A stretch of 64,000 bases of DNA from Agromyces sp. Root81 (GCF_001429165.1 NZ_LMIR01000002.1:1539261-1603260), one strand, 5' to 3'; counted from the stretch's first letter, positions 1 to 8,957 are shown. Program-made: numbers and translations. The notes: generated by a model not told the origin, from the sequence alone.

Positions 1-564
1 GGATGCGACCCGTCGGGCCGATTCTGGGTGGGCAACCAGTCGATGCCCCGGGCGCCGCACTGCGCGCTGTGGAGCATCGACCCCGACGGCGTGGCGACCG
101 AGCGGCTGGGCGCCGTGACCGTCTCCAACGGCCTCGCCTTCGATCGCACGGGCGAGACGCTGTACTACATCGACACGCTTCCGCACCGCAGCATCGAGGC
201 CTTCGATGTCGCGCCCGACGGCCGGCTCGGCAACCGGCGCACGGTGTGCAGGGTCGAGGGCGGCAACCCCGACGGCATGACGATCGACCTCGAGGGCATG
301 CTCTGGGTCGCGGTCTGGGATGCCGCCGAGGTGCGCCGCTACTCGCCGCACGGCGTGCTCCTCGAGACGATCGAGCTCCCGTCGAAGCGGCCCACGGCCG
401 TCGCGCTCGTCGACCGCCTGCTCGTGATCACGACGGCGAGCGTGGGGCTGGCGCATCCGGCCGACGCCGACGGCGCCCTCCTCGGTGTCGAGGTCGAGGT
501 CGGCGGGGCGCCGTCGCTGCCATGGGGCGGGGTGCCGCCGCGGGCGCGCGACGAGGCCCCGTAG
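1..564 (+). CDS. SMP-30/gluconolactonase family protein, C-terminal part (5' truncated)
   Basis: The frame is open from the first base and ends at a TAG, giving 187 residues of a C-terminal portion. It shows the SMP-30/regucalcin beta-propeller pattern: a CDPSGRFWVGN strand, then VSNGLAFD, LYYIDT, and a GGNPDGMTID block followed by LWVAVWDAAEVRRY. In the family these blades hold the divalent metal, and the Asn/Asp of SNGLAF and PDGMTID are typical ligand positions. Such proteins hydrolyse sugar lactones or related esters in the cytoplasm. The start and first blades lie outside the window, so the substrate cannot be inferred. The next gene begins 112 bases downstream in the same direction but is functionally unrelated. 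Confidence 0.85.
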   Translation, partial: GCDPSGRFWVGNQSMPRAPHCALWSIDPDGVATERLGAVTVSNGLAFDRTGETLYYIDTLPHRSIEAFDVAPDGRLGNRRTVCRVEGGNPDGMTIDLEGMLWVAVWDAAEVRRYSPHGVLLETIELPSKRPTAVALVDRLLVITTASVGLAHPADADGALLGVEVEVGGAPSLPWGGVPPRARDEAP

Positions 565-675
565 GCTCGCGCGGCGGAGGGCCCGCTGCCGGGCACTCCT
601 CGCAGCGGGTGCCGCTGGTGCACAGGGCCGCGCCGATCTCGGGCATGCAGCGCTCGGCGTGAATAGACTGCGCCA

Positions 676-3600
676 ATGGTGAGCGCATGGAACGAGCAGG
701 CCGCACGATATCTGCTCGCCTCGACGCACTGTCCGCGGTGCGACGCGCAACTCCGCGACAGTGCGATCTGCCGGGCGTGCGGCGCCGACCTGCGCGGCGC
801 CGGCGGAAGCGAGCTGTGGGAGGCGTCGCAGCGCGCCGCCGAGGCCGTGCGCGAGCGCACGCGACTCATCGCGGCGCTGCCGACCGCGTCGTGGGCCGAT
901 CGCACCGCGGCACCCGCCGGCCGGCAGCAGGCGCGGGCGGAAGCCTCGCCCGCCGCAGCTTCCGTCGCCCCGCCCGCCACTGACGTCGCCGCCTCGGCGC
1001 CGGTGCCAGCCGTGGAGGCCGGTGCCACGCCTTCGCCTTCGTCTTCGTCTTCGTCTTCGTCTTCGTCTTCGACCTCGACCTCGCAGGTCAGCGTGCAATC
1101 GGTGCTCGCCGTCGCCGGGGCCGGCCTCTTCGCGGTCGCCGCGATCGTCTTCACCTTCCTGAACCCCGATATCGGGTTCGCCATGCGCACGACGGTGATC
1201 GCCGTCGTGACCGCGGTCTTCCTCGCGACCGCCTGGATGCTCCGCCGGCGCGGGGTGCAGTTCTCGGCCGAGGCGATCGGCGCGCTCGGCATGGTCTTCC
1301 TGGCCCTCGACGTGTGGGCCTTCTCCGAACTCGCGCCGGCCGCAGTGAGCGGTTGGGCGTTCGCGGCCCTCGGCACCGCCATCGCGGCCACCGCGATGCT
1401 CGCGGTCGCCTGGCGCGCGCGCATCCGCACCTGGTGGTGGACCGCGCTCGTCGGCCTCGCTCTCGTGCCCGCGTTCCTCGGCTACGCCGCCGGCGGGTGG
1501 GGCACGGCGTGGGGCCATCTCGGCGTGATCGGCGTCGCCCTCGGCGCGCAGCAGCTCGTGCGCGTCGCCGTGCCGCGATTCGGCGCGGAGCTCCGCACCG
1601 ATCGCGCGACGCTCACCGTCGTGCAACTGGTCGCGACGGCCGTGGTGATCGTGCAACTGGTGTTCCTCCCGGCAGCGGACCTGCAGAGTCCGATGCTCGT
1701 GCGGGCCGCGATCCTCGCGCTGCTGGCCGCCCTCGCCGCCGTGGCGACCCGCGATGGGATGCCGCGGAGCTGGAGCGGCATCGCGGGGGCCCTCGGCGCG
1801 TCGGCACTCGTCGTGCTGTCGCTCGCCCCGGTGAACCTCGACCCGGCGTGGCAGACGACGCTCATGCCGCTCGCGGGAGCTGTGGCGATCGGGGCGTCCG
1901 GTGCCATCCGGCTCGGCGGCGTCGTGCGCGCCCGCGAGGTGCAGGGCGGTGCACTGGCCGTCGGCCTCGCGGTGGCGCTGCCCGCCGTGATGTTCGCGCT
2001 CGCGACCTTCACGTCCGTGGTGCTGTCGGTCGGCGGTGACGGTCTCGCACCCGTCCGCGGGGTGGGACTCGGGCGGGGCGTCTCGTGGGCCGATGAGGTG
2101 CTCGCGGCCGTGCTCGGACTCCTCGCCGCCGCCCTCGGCACGGCCGTGCTCGCCGCACTCGCGCGGCGAGCCGAGCCCGCTGCGCACCGCACGGGCTTCT
2201 CGGTCGGCGTGCTCGTGCTCGCCCTCTGGCTCGGTGCGCTCGGCATCGCGGCGTTCGTCGGATGGCCCGCGTTCACGCCGCTCGCCGGGGCCGTCGTCGG
2301 CATCGCGGTGGCGGTGCTCGCGACCGCCGCGGTGATCGTTCCCCGGTCGAGGTTCAGCAGGACCCGCCTCAGCCTTCGCGCGCCCTTCATCGCGTTGGCG
2401 CACGTCGCGCTCCTCAGCGCCGCCCTCCTCAGCTGGGTCGACCCGAACGTCACGGTGCCGGTCGGCGTCGTCATCGTCGCCGCGGTGCTCGTCGTCGCCC
2501 GCCCGTTCACGCCGGGCGCCCGGGTGGTGCACGTCGGCGCGGCCTACGCGTACGCCCTCGTCGTCTTCGCGACGGCGCTCGATCGCCTCGGCGTCGTGAC
2601 GATCGCCGTGCTCTGCCTCACGACGACCGCCGCTGCCCTCTGCGCGCTCGCGGCGACCCTCGTGCGACGCGTGGACGCCCGCTCCTGGTACGCGATCCTC
2701 GTCGTCACCGCGGTGCCGTTCCTGATCGGCGTCGCAACCGTGCTGCGGGAGCCGAACGGGTGGACGGCGCTGTCGACCGCGGTCACGTTCCTGCTCGCAC
2801 TCGCGCTCGTGCTCACCCGCCGACCGGGCCTGAACCGGCTCGTGCGCTCGGCGGCCGCCGCGATGCTCGTGCCGTCGCTCGCGGTCGTCGCCGTCTGCCT
2901 CGGCTCGCAGTTCCTCGCGGTCAGCGGCTCCCCGGTCGTGCTGCCGGTCATCGCCGCGATCGTGGCCGTCGTGCTGCCCGCGACGAAGGCGATCGAAGCG
3001 GCCCTCGTGCGCCATGGCCACGACGACGGCACCGCGACATCCGTGCGCCTCTGGATCGAGATCTCCTCGCTCGTGACCGCGGCGATCGCGGTGCTGCTCG
3101 CCCTCGTGCGCGACGCAGCAGGGCTCGGCACGGCGATGGCCGTGCTCGTGGTGCTCGGCCTCGGCTTCGCGGCGACCCGGATCGTCGCCGGCCGCCGGTA
3201 CGGCTGGTGGCTCGCCGCGGCGAGCTGGACCGGAGCGCTCTGGTGCGTGTGGGCGATGCTCGGCGTCGAGGTCGTCGAACCGTACACGCTGCCGCCCGCG
3301 ATCGCCGCGATCGTCGTCGGCGCGATCCTCGTCGCTCGCGGGCGACGAGGGCTCGCCCTCGCGGCGACCGGGCTCGCGTGCGCGCTCGTGCCGTCGCTCG
3401 TGCTGCTCGCCGCCTGGGGGTCGGAGTCGGGGGCGTTCCCGTGGCGCACGGCGGCGCTCCTCGCGGCATCCGTCGCCCTGCTCGTCTCCGGGCGGGTGCT
3501 GACCGGATTGCCTGCCGGCTCCGACACGCGGATGCTTCGCACCCCCGTGCTCGCGGGGGCGCTCGTCGCCGCGGCCGCCGCGCCGATCCAGGCGATGCGG

Positions 3601-4488
3601 TGGGGACTCGAGCGTGACGTGGTCGCCATCGCCGATCCCGACCTCGTCATGCTGCCGGTGCTCGGCATCACCGTCGTCGGCGTGCTGCTCGCGATCGCCT
3701 CGGTGCGGCGACTGCACGACGGGGCGGCGAAGCCGCCGGCGGCGGTGACCCCGCTCGACGTCTGGCTGCGCGAGACGCGGTGGCTCCTCGCGCCGGCGCT
3801 CGTATTCCTGGTCGCCGGGCCGATCACGGCGGTCCGGCGCGAGTGGTTCGCGATCTGGACGCTGTGGGTGCTCATGGCGCTGCTCCTCGCGCTCGCCCTC
3901 GTCACGGTGGCGCTCGCGCGCCGCGCCCGGCCGGTGCTGCCGCCGTTCTGGTTCACCTACGGGCTCGCCTGGGTGACGGGCGTCACCGGATGGAGCGAGC
4001 GCGACCTCCGCGTCGAGGTGTTCTCGCTGCCGCTCGGGCTCGCAGTGCTGGCGGCGGGCCTCATCGCGATGCGGCGGCCAGCGGTCGCGGCTCCGACGCG
4101 TCCGTCGCTGAACTCGTGGCCGATCGGCTTCGAGGGCAGCTGGCGCCTGCTCGCGCCCGGCATCGTGCTCACCTTCCTGCCGTCGGTGCTCGCGACCGGC
4201 ACGGACCCGCAGCTGTACCGGCCGATCCTCGTGATCGCGCTGGCCCTCGTCGCGATCCTCGTGGGTTCGTCGCGCAAGCTCGCGGCCCCGTTCCTGCTCG
4301 GGCTCGCGGTGCTGCCGGTCGAGAACGTCGTGGTCTTCTCCGCGCAGGTCGACCGCGCCGTCGGGGCGATGCCGTGGTGGATCACGCTCGCGACGGCGGG
4401 AGCGGTGCTGCTCGCGATCGCCGTCGGCTCCGAGCGGCGCACCAACCAGGGCGGCGGCGTGGCGGCGCGATTGCGCGAGCTCGAGTAG
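676..4488 (+). CDS. Giant polytopic membrane protein with N-terminal zinc ribbon (SCO7613 C-terminal-domain type)
   Basis: A 1270-residue protein. Residues about 19-38 form a zinc ribbon with two CxxC pairs (CPRCD and CRACG). An Ala/Pro and then pure Ser/Thr linker (about 95-140) follows, and from about residue 140 to the end there are more than 30 hydrophobic segments. This architecture matches the uncharacterised actinobacterial family annotated as SCO7613 C-terminal domain-containing membrane proteins. It has no recognisable catalytic motif and no known role. The ribbon and linker should face the cytoplasm. The start is ATG followed at once by GTG; either could be used. The serine linker is encoded by a hexanucleotide microsatellite, listed separately. 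Confidence 0.8.
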   Translation: MVSAWNEQAARYLLASTHCPRCDAQLRDSAICRACGADLRGAGGSELWEASQRAAEAVRERTRLIAALPTASWADRTAAPAGRQQARAEASPAAASVAPPATDVAASAPVPAVEAGATPSPSSSSSSSSSSSTSTSQVSVQSVLAVAGAGLFAVAAIVFTFLNPDIGFAMRTTVIAVVTAVFLATAWMLRRRGVQFSAEAIGALGMVFLALDVWAFSELAPAAVSGWAFAALGTAIAATAMLAVAWRARIRTWWWTALVGLALVPAFLGYAAGGWGTAWGHLGVIGVALGAQQLVRVAVPRFGAELRTDRATLTVVQLVATAVVIVQLVFLPAADLQSPMLVRAAILALLAALAAVATRDGMPRSWSGIAGALGASALVVLSLAPVNLDPAWQTTLMPLAGAVAIGASGAIRLGGVVRAREVQGGALAVGLAVALPAVMFALATFTSVVLSVGGDGLAPVRGVGLGRGVSWADEVLAAVLGLLAAALGTAVLAALARRAEPAAHRTGFSVGVLVLALWLGALGIAAFVGWPAFTPLAGAVVGIAVAVLATAAVIVPRSRFSRTRLSLRAPFIALAHVALLSAALLSWVDPNVTVPVGVVIVAAVLVVARPFTPGARVVHVGAAYAYALVVFATALDRLGVVTIAVLCLTTTAAALCALAATLVRRVDARSWYAILVVTAVPFLIGVATVLREPNGWTALSTAVTFLLALALVLTRRPGLNRLVRSAAAAMLVPSLAVVAVCLGSQFLAVSGSPVVLPVIAAIVAVVLPATKAIEAALVRHGHDDGTATSVRLWIEISSLVTAAIAVLLALVRDAAGLGTAMAVLVVLGLGFAATRIVAGRRYGWWLAAASWTGALWCVWAMLGVEVVEPYTLPPAIAAIVVGAILVARGRRGLALAATGLACALVPSLVLLAAWGSESGAFPWRTAALLAASVALLVSGRVLTGLPAGSDTRMLRTPVLAGALVAAAAAPIQAMRWGLERDVVAIADPDLVMLPVLGITVVGVLLAIASVRRLHDGAAKPPAAVTPLDVWLRETRWLLAPALVFLVAGPITAVRREWFAIWTLWVLMALLLALALVTVALARRARPVLPPFWFTYGLAWVTGVTGWSERDLRVEVFSLPLGLAVLAAGLIAMRRPAVAAPTRPSLNSWPIGFEGSWRLLAPGIVLTFLPSVLATGTDPQLYRPILVIALALVAILVGSSRKLAAPFLLGLAVLPVENVVVFSAQVDRAVGAMPWWITLATAGAVLLAIAVGSERRTNQGGGVAARLRELE
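1030..1083 (+). repeat. In-frame hexanucleotide microsatellite (TCTTCG type, nine units)
   Basis: Two CCTTCG units, five perfect TCTTCG units and two ACCTCG units stand in tandem. They encode the Pro-Ser, Ser-Ser and Thr-Ser linker between the zinc ribbon and the first membrane segment of the giant membrane protein. Slippage here would change linker length by two residues per unit without shifting the frame. Confidence 0.9.
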
Positions 4489-4550
4489 CCCCGGCCCCGG
4501 CCCCGGCGTCCGGGCGAAGCGCCAGGCGCGAGGCGGTCGGGGTCGCCGGC

Positions 4551-4590
4551 TTGCCGAATCGCATTCTTCGATCTAAACTGACTGGTCAGT
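4551..4590 (+). promoter_or_regulatory. Promoter with TetR-type operator for the ABC/YhgE/tetR operon
   Basis: A -35-like TTGCCG at 4551-4556 is followed after 17 bases by a -10-like TAAACT at 4574-4579. Overlapping the -10 is a perfect palindrome at 4577-4590: ACTGAC, spacer TG, GTCAGT. Such palindromes are typical TetR-family operators. The third gene of the operon encodes a TetR protein, so autorepression is the simplest reading. The start codon follows 22 bases later, preceded by GAGAAGG. Confidence 0.7.
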
Positions 4591-4611
4591 ACAAATCGAG
4601 AAGGATGCATC

Positions 4612-5343
4612 GTGTCGATCATCGTGCGGGCGCACGAACTCGCCCTCCAGTCCAAGCGCGGCCCCGTCTACGGCCCCGTGAACGTGGTCGCCGACCGCGG
4701 CCTCACCGTGCTCCACGGCCCGGCCGGCAGCGGGCGCACGTGCCTGCTGCTCACGCTCGCGGGGCGCATGAAGCCCTCGAGCGGCACCGCGGAGGTGCTC
4801 GGCCACGAGCTGCCCCGTCGCGCCCGCCCGGTGCAGCGCGCGACCGCGATCGCCGGGTTCCAGGGCATCGACACCCTCGAGGAGTCGGTGACCGTCGGTG
4901 CGGCCATCCGCGAGCGAGCCGCCTGGCTCGCGCCCTGGTGGGCCGTCGTGCGCCGCACCGACGACGCCGAGCTGCGCCGGGTGCTCGCCCCCGTCTTCGG
5001 CGAGGTGCCGCTGCCGTCGGCCGACACCGTCATCTGGGACCTCGACGAGGTGCAGACGGTGCTGCTGCGCATCGCGCTCGCGATGATGAGCGAGCCCGAG
5101 GTGCTCTTCTTCGATCAGATCGAGCAGTTGCAGGCGCCCTCGGCCCGCCTGACCCTCTGGCGGCGACTCGACGCGATCGTCCGCTCGGGCACCGCCGTCG
5201 TGGCATCCGCCGCCGCGCCCGACACCGCGCTCTGGACCGAGCTCGGCATCGCACCCCTCACCTTCGACCTCACCGCAACCGCGCCCGAGGCGCCGGCGAC
5301 CGCCGACCCCGACGCCATCGACCTCATCCTGGAGCACGCCTGA
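4612..5343 (+). CDS. ABC-type ATPase homologue with degenerate catalytic motifs, partner of YhgE/Pip protein
   Basis: A 243-residue ATP-binding-cassette fold protein, GTG start with GAGAAGG 8 bases upstream. The Walker A region is GPAGSGRT (36-43), with Arg where the ATP-binding Lys should be. The Walker B region is EVLFFDQIEQL, with Gln where the catalytic Glu should be. No LSGGQ signature is seen; DLDEVQTVLLRIALAMM stands in that place. The fold is therefore recognisable but hydrolysis is doubtful. Its stop codon overlaps the ATG of the YhgE/Pip-type membrane gene by one base, so the two are translationally coupled and probably form one complex. The likely role is export or envelope related; the cargo is unknown. 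It could still bind nucleotide with altered residues, since similar degenerate partners may occur beside other YhgE proteins. Confidence 0.75.
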   Translation: MSIIVRAHELALQSKRGPVYGPVNVVADRGLTVLHGPAGSGRTCLLLTLAGRMKPSSGTAEVLGHELPRRARPVQRATAIAGFQGIDTLEESVTVGAAIRERAAWLAPWWAVVRRTDDAELRRVLAPVFGEVPLPSADTVIWDLDEVQTVLLRIALAMMSEPEVLFFDQIEQLQAPSARLTLWRRLDAIVRSGTAVVASAAAPDTALWTELGIAPLTFDLTATAPEAPATADPDAIDLILEHA

Positions 5344-7427
5344 TGTTCGCCTTCCTCTCCTCCGGCACGGAGCTCCGCCGCTTCCGCAAGGGCGTGCTGC
5401 CCAAGATCGCGCTCGTCGTGCTGCTCTTCATCCCGCTCATCTACGGCGCCCTCTATCTCTGGGCGTTCTGGGCGCCGACCGACGAGCTCAAGAACCTGCC
5501 CGTCGCCCTCGTCAACGAGGACGCCGGGGCCAGCGTGGGCGGTGAGAAGCTCAACGCGGGCGACGACCTCGTCGCCGAGCTCACCGGCCGGAACGACCTC
5601 GACTGGCAGGTGACGGATGCCGCGGACGCCACCGCCGGCGTGACCGACGGCGACTACTACTTCGCCGTCACGATCCCGAGCGACTTCTCGGCCAGCGCCG
5701 TCTCCGTCGGCACCGACGACCCGAAGCCGGCGACGGTCGAGGTCGACTACAACGACTCCAACAGCTTCCTCGCCTCGACGCTCGGCCAGCAGGCCATGGT
5801 CCAGCTGCGCGACACCGTCGCAGAGCAGGTCGGCCAGCAGACCGCCGACGCGATGCTCGTCGGCCTGAACGACGCCGGCGACGGCATCCGTTCCGCCGCT
5901 GACGGCGCGACCACCCTCGCCGACGGCATCGCGACCGCGAACGACGGCGCGGGCCGGCTCGTCGTCGGCCTCGGCGACCTCGCGAGCGGCGCGAACGCCC
6001 TCGACGCCGGCGCCGCGCAGCTCGCCGACGGCACGGGCACCCTCGCCGGCGGCCTCGACCAGCTCGCCGCCGGCGCCGGCACGCTCTCGGGCGGCGCGAC
6101 CCAGGTGGCGGATGGCGCGACCGAACTCTCCGCCAAGGTGAACGACGCCGCAGGCGGCTCGGCGGTGCTCGCGCAGAAGGCACACGGTCTCGCCGACGGT
6201 GCGGCCGGGATCGCCGCGAAGACCGGCGAGCTCACGCAGGGCACCGCGCTGCTCTCCGCGAAGATCGCGAGCCTCGAAGCCGACCTCGCGGGGGAGCAGG
6301 GCGCAACGGTCGACGTGCCCGCCCGCCTCGCCGAGATCCAGGCGATCGCCGACGGCGTCGACGGCGCGGCCCAGACGGCACTGCCGACGGTGCAGGGGTA
6401 CGCAGGGCTGAGCAGCCAGTACGCCGGCGCCGTCGACCAGCTCTCCGCCGGACTCTCCGCGGGGGCGGCGCCGGCGGCCCAACTCGCCGCGGGCGCCGCC
6501 CAGGTGCGCGACGGTGCGTCGACGCTCTCGGCCAAGTCGGGCGAAGCGGCATCCGGAGCCCACACGATCGCGAGCGGCGCCGCGAGCCTGAGCGCCGGGA
6601 CCGGCGATCTCGTGGACGGCACCGGTCGACTCGCCGACGGCGGTACGCAGCTCGCCTCGGGGGCGACGCAGCTCGCCGACGGCGCGGGCACGCTCGCCGA
6701 GAAGCTCGGCGAGGGGGCTGAAGCTGCACCGCAGCTCAGCGACGACGACATCGAGACGAGGTCCGGCGTGATGGCCGCGCCCGTGCAGCTCGACCAGAGC
6801 TGGCAGAACCAGTCGAAGAGCTTCGGCGAGGGCTTCGCGCCGTTCTTCATCGCCCTCGCCACCTTCGTCGGCGGCCTCATCACCTGGCTGATCCTGCGCG
6901 CACTGCCGACCCGGGCGCTCGCCGCCTCGGCAACGGGCCTGCGCGCCGTGATGACCGGCTTCCTGCCCGCGATGGCCATCGGCCTCGGCCAGGTCGTGAT
7001 CATGATGCTCGTGCTGGTCTACGGCATCGGGCTCGAACCGGCCTACTGGCTCGCGACCTCGGCGTTCATCTACCTCGTGACCCTCGCGTTCCTCGCCCTG
7101 CAGCAGATGTTCATCATCGTGCTCGGCACCGCGGCGGGCCGGGTCGTGAGCCTGGTGCTGCTCATGCTGCAGCTCAGTTCCTCGGGCGGCACCTACCCCG
7201 TCGAGACCACGCCGCAGTTCTTCCAGATGCTGCATCCGTACATGCCGGCGTCCTACGTGGTGAGCGGCCTGCGCGAGCTCATCACCGGCGGCGTGGACTC
7301 TAGACTGTGGCTTTCAGTGCTCGTGATGGCCGGCATCCTCGTGGGTTCGCTCGCGATCAGCGCCTGGAGCGCCGGCAAGCAGCGCATGTGGAGCGTCAGC
7401 CGCCTGCACCCCGAACTGGCGATCTGA
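5343..7427 (+). CDS. YhgE/Pip family membrane protein
   Basis: A 694-residue protein. One N-terminal membrane segment (about 15-40: KIALVVLLFIPLIYGALYLW) is followed by a long extracytoplasmic domain. That domain contains repeated LADG / LASGA / LSAGA units (about 190-465), which form the long helical repeat region typical of YhgE/Pip (phage-infection protein) relatives. Five or six membrane helices end the protein, as in ABC-2-type permeases. ATG at 5343 overlaps the preceding TGA. Known relatives include Lactococcus Pip, a phage receptor component, and Bacillus YueB; mycobacterial relatives accompany transporters. The function here is probably envelope transport or assembly together with the degenerate ATPase upstream, under the TetR regulator downstream. 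Confidence 0.85.
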   Translation: MFAFLSSGTELRRFRKGVLPKIALVVLLFIPLIYGALYLWAFWAPTDELKNLPVALVNEDAGASVGGEKLNAGDDLVAELTGRNDLDWQVTDAADATAGVTDGDYYFAVTIPSDFSASAVSVGTDDPKPATVEVDYNDSNSFLASTLGQQAMVQLRDTVAEQVGQQTADAMLVGLNDAGDGIRSAADGATTLADGIATANDGAGRLVVGLGDLASGANALDAGAAQLADGTGTLAGGLDQLAAGAGTLSGGATQVADGATELSAKVNDAAGGSAVLAQKAHGLADGAAGIAAKTGELTQGTALLSAKIASLEADLAGEQGATVDVPARLAEIQAIADGVDGAAQTALPTVQGYAGLSSQYAGAVDQLSAGLSAGAAPAAQLAAGAAQVRDGASTLSAKSGEAASGAHTIASGAASLSAGTGDLVDGTGRLADGGTQLASGATQLADGAGTLAEKLGEGAEAAPQLSDDDIETRSGVMAAPVQLDQSWQNQSKSFGEGFAPFFIALATFVGGLITWLILRALPTRALAASATGLRAVMTGFLPAMAIGLGQVVIMMLVLVYGIGLEPAYWLATSAFIYLVTLAFLALQQMFIIVLGTAAGRVVSLVLLMLQLSSSGGTYPVETTPQFFQMLHPYMPASYVVSGLRELITGGVDSRLWLSVLVMAGILVGSLAISAWSAGKQRMWSVSRLHPELAI

Positions 7428-7465
7428 GCCGGGCCCCCGGCTCGAGCGATCGAAGAGGAGACACC

Positions 7466-8020
7466 ATGGCCCGCGCGAACACCACGAAGCGCGCCATCCT
7501 CGACGCCGCGCTCGAGCTGGCGGCCACGAAGGGCATCACCGGCACGACGATGGACGAGGTCGCCGAGCTCGCCGGCGTCGCCAAGGGCAGCCTGTACTAC
7601 AACTTCACCTCGAAGGACCAGCTCTTCGAGGCCCTGCTGCAGGAGGGGGTCGGCGCGCTCGCCGACTCCCTCCGCAGCGCGAAGGGCGAGCTGCGCGGAT
7701 GGGACGCGGTCGACGCGCTCGTGATCCGGCTGCTCGACGTCATCGCCGAGAACGCGCCGCTCGCGAAGCTCATGGCGTCGGAGATCTTCCGCACCGACCG
7801 GGCCTGGCAGCAGACCCTGTTCGCGCTCCGGCACGATGCGCTCGCCGTGTTCGCCGAGGCGATCGACGAGACGGATGCCGCGGCCGGCCGCAGCGGCATC
7901 ATGGCGTCGGGCGTCTTCGGAGCGGTGCTCATGTCGGGGCTCGAGTGGCTCGTGTTCGAGCCCGATCGCGATCGCGACGAGGTCTCGGCCGCCATCCTCG
8001 CGACACTCCGCGTGGGCTGA
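7466..8020 (+). CDS. TetR/AcrR family regulator of the YhgE operon
   Basis: A 184-residue TetR-family repressor. The N-terminal helix-turn-helix runs about residues 8-54 (ILDAALELAATKGITGTTM, then EVAELAGVAKGSLYYNF, the recognition-helix pattern). The rest is a ligand-binding helical domain. The ATG has AGAGGAG 6 bases upstream. It lies 38 bases after the YhgE gene on the same strand, so it is probably the third gene of that operon. The 14-bp palindrome over the operon promoter is its likely target. The inducing ligand is unknown. Confidence 0.9.
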   Translation: MARANTTKRAILDAALELAATKGITGTTMDEVAELAGVAKGSLYYNFTSKDQLFEALLQEGVGALADSLRSAKGELRGWDAVDALVIRLLDVIAENAPLAKLMASEIFRTDRAWQQTLFALRHDALAVFAEAIDETDAAAGRSGIMASGVFGAVLMSGLEWLVFEPDRDRDEVSAAILATLRVG

Positions 8021-8026
8021 GCGCCG

Positions 8027-8323
8027 CTAACGGCGCTGCGAACGCATCTCGCGCACGCCGAGCGCGACGAACACGATCGCGACCACGAGGGCGATGCCGG
8101 CCACGCCGGAGGGCCCGATCGAGCCGAGCAGCGCGGCGAATCCGGCGCGGCGGCCAGAGGAGCCGTCGGCGACTTCGTCCCAGAGCGGGGTGAAGCACGC
8201 GACGGCGATCGCGAGGGCGATCGCGCCGCCGCCGAACCAGCCCCACGGCGTCTCGCGCTCGTCGTCATCCTCGGCGTGCGGTCCGGCCACGTCCTGCGGT
8301 TCGGTCGGCTCTACGGACGCCAC
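8027..8323 (-). CDS. Small two-helix membrane protein
   Basis: A 98-residue protein with an acidic N-terminus (SVEPTEPQDVAGPHAEDDDE) and two hydrophobic helices (GGAIALAIAVACFTP and GVAGIALVVAIVFVALG), ending in a basic tail. The GTG start at 8323 was chosen because GGAGG lies 6 bases before it. The longer frame upstream is only the reverse reading of its neighbour. It overlaps the end of the upstream lipoprotein gene by 13 bases, so the two are probably co-translated. It converges with the tetR gene, 6 bases away. No family was recognised. Confidence 0.6.
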   Translation of the reverse strand: MASVEPTEPQDVAGPHAEDDDERETPWGWFGGGAIALAIAVACFTPLWDEVADGSSGRRAGFAALLGSIGPSGVAGIALVVAIVFVALGVREMRSQRR

Positions 8324-8838
8324 ACCACACCTCCGTCGAAGTTCGAGGAGCCGACGTAGACCCCGGTCACGCCGTTGTCGCCGTCGGAGGAGAGCGGGAA
8401 GCATCCCGAGACCGTCTCGCCCGACGCGAGCGCCTCGACGATCTCGGTCGGGCTGCCGCCCGCCGCGCCGCCGCACTCCTCCATGCCGATGAAGGTGGTG
8501 TCGAGGTAGTCGCCGTTCGCGAGCTCCGCGTAGATGCCGGAGAAGAGGATGTTGAGGGTCGCGGGGTCGTCGACCGCGTCGCCCGTGTAGCGGAAGTCGA
8601 TGTCGGCGAACCAGACCTCGTCGCCGTCGGCGTAGGCCTCAGCGAGCTCGGCCGGCGCCTCCTCGAGCGAGGTCACCGCGACCTCGACCGGCAGCTTCGA
8701 CTCGCCGACGGCGATGTCGAACGTCGCCGACTCGCCGACCTTCTTCGTCTCGGGGCCCGCGCTCGAGCATCCGCTCAGCATCATCGTCACTGCAGCACCG
8801 GCTGCGGCAAGCGCCACCAGGTTCGGCTTGGTCGCCAT
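8311..8838 (-). CDS. Secreted lipoprotein, DUF4352-like
   Basis: A 175-residue lipoprotein. The signal peptide (MATKPNLVALAAAGAAVTMM) ends in lipobox LSGC, followed by a single compact domain with SATFDIAVGESKLPVEVAVTSLEEAP near the start and two later cysteines (EECGG and SGCFPL) that could form a disulfide. The overall pattern, an immunoglobulin-like beta domain with a D-F-R-Y-T-G strand, resembles DUF4352-type lipoproteins, but this is a tentative match. The ATG has AGGAGAG upstream. Its 3' end overlaps the small membrane protein gene, forming a two-gene operon. Confidence 0.7.
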   Translation of the reverse strand: MATKPNLVALAAAGAAVTMMLSGCSSAGPETKKVGESATFDIAVGESKLPVEVAVTSLEEAPAELAEAYADGDEVWFADIDFRYTGDAVDDPATLNILFSGIYAELANGDYLDTTFIGMEECGGAAGGSPTEIVEALASGETVSGCFPLSSDGDNGVTGVYVGSSNFDGGVVWRP

Positions 8839-8957
8839 TCGTGTCTCTCTCCTCTGCACACTGCCGCGGTCGCGGCGGACCCATCCTGCGGCGGGCGGCG
8901 AGGTGTTCGGCAGTTTCCCGAACGACCCCGAACGGGCCGAACCGGCTCGACCGACCG

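Noticed and set aside
5115..7235. A 706-codon open frame on the minus strand opposite the ATPase and YhgE genes
   Set aside because: It mirrors the repeated YhgE codons and lacks any motif or ribosome-binding site.
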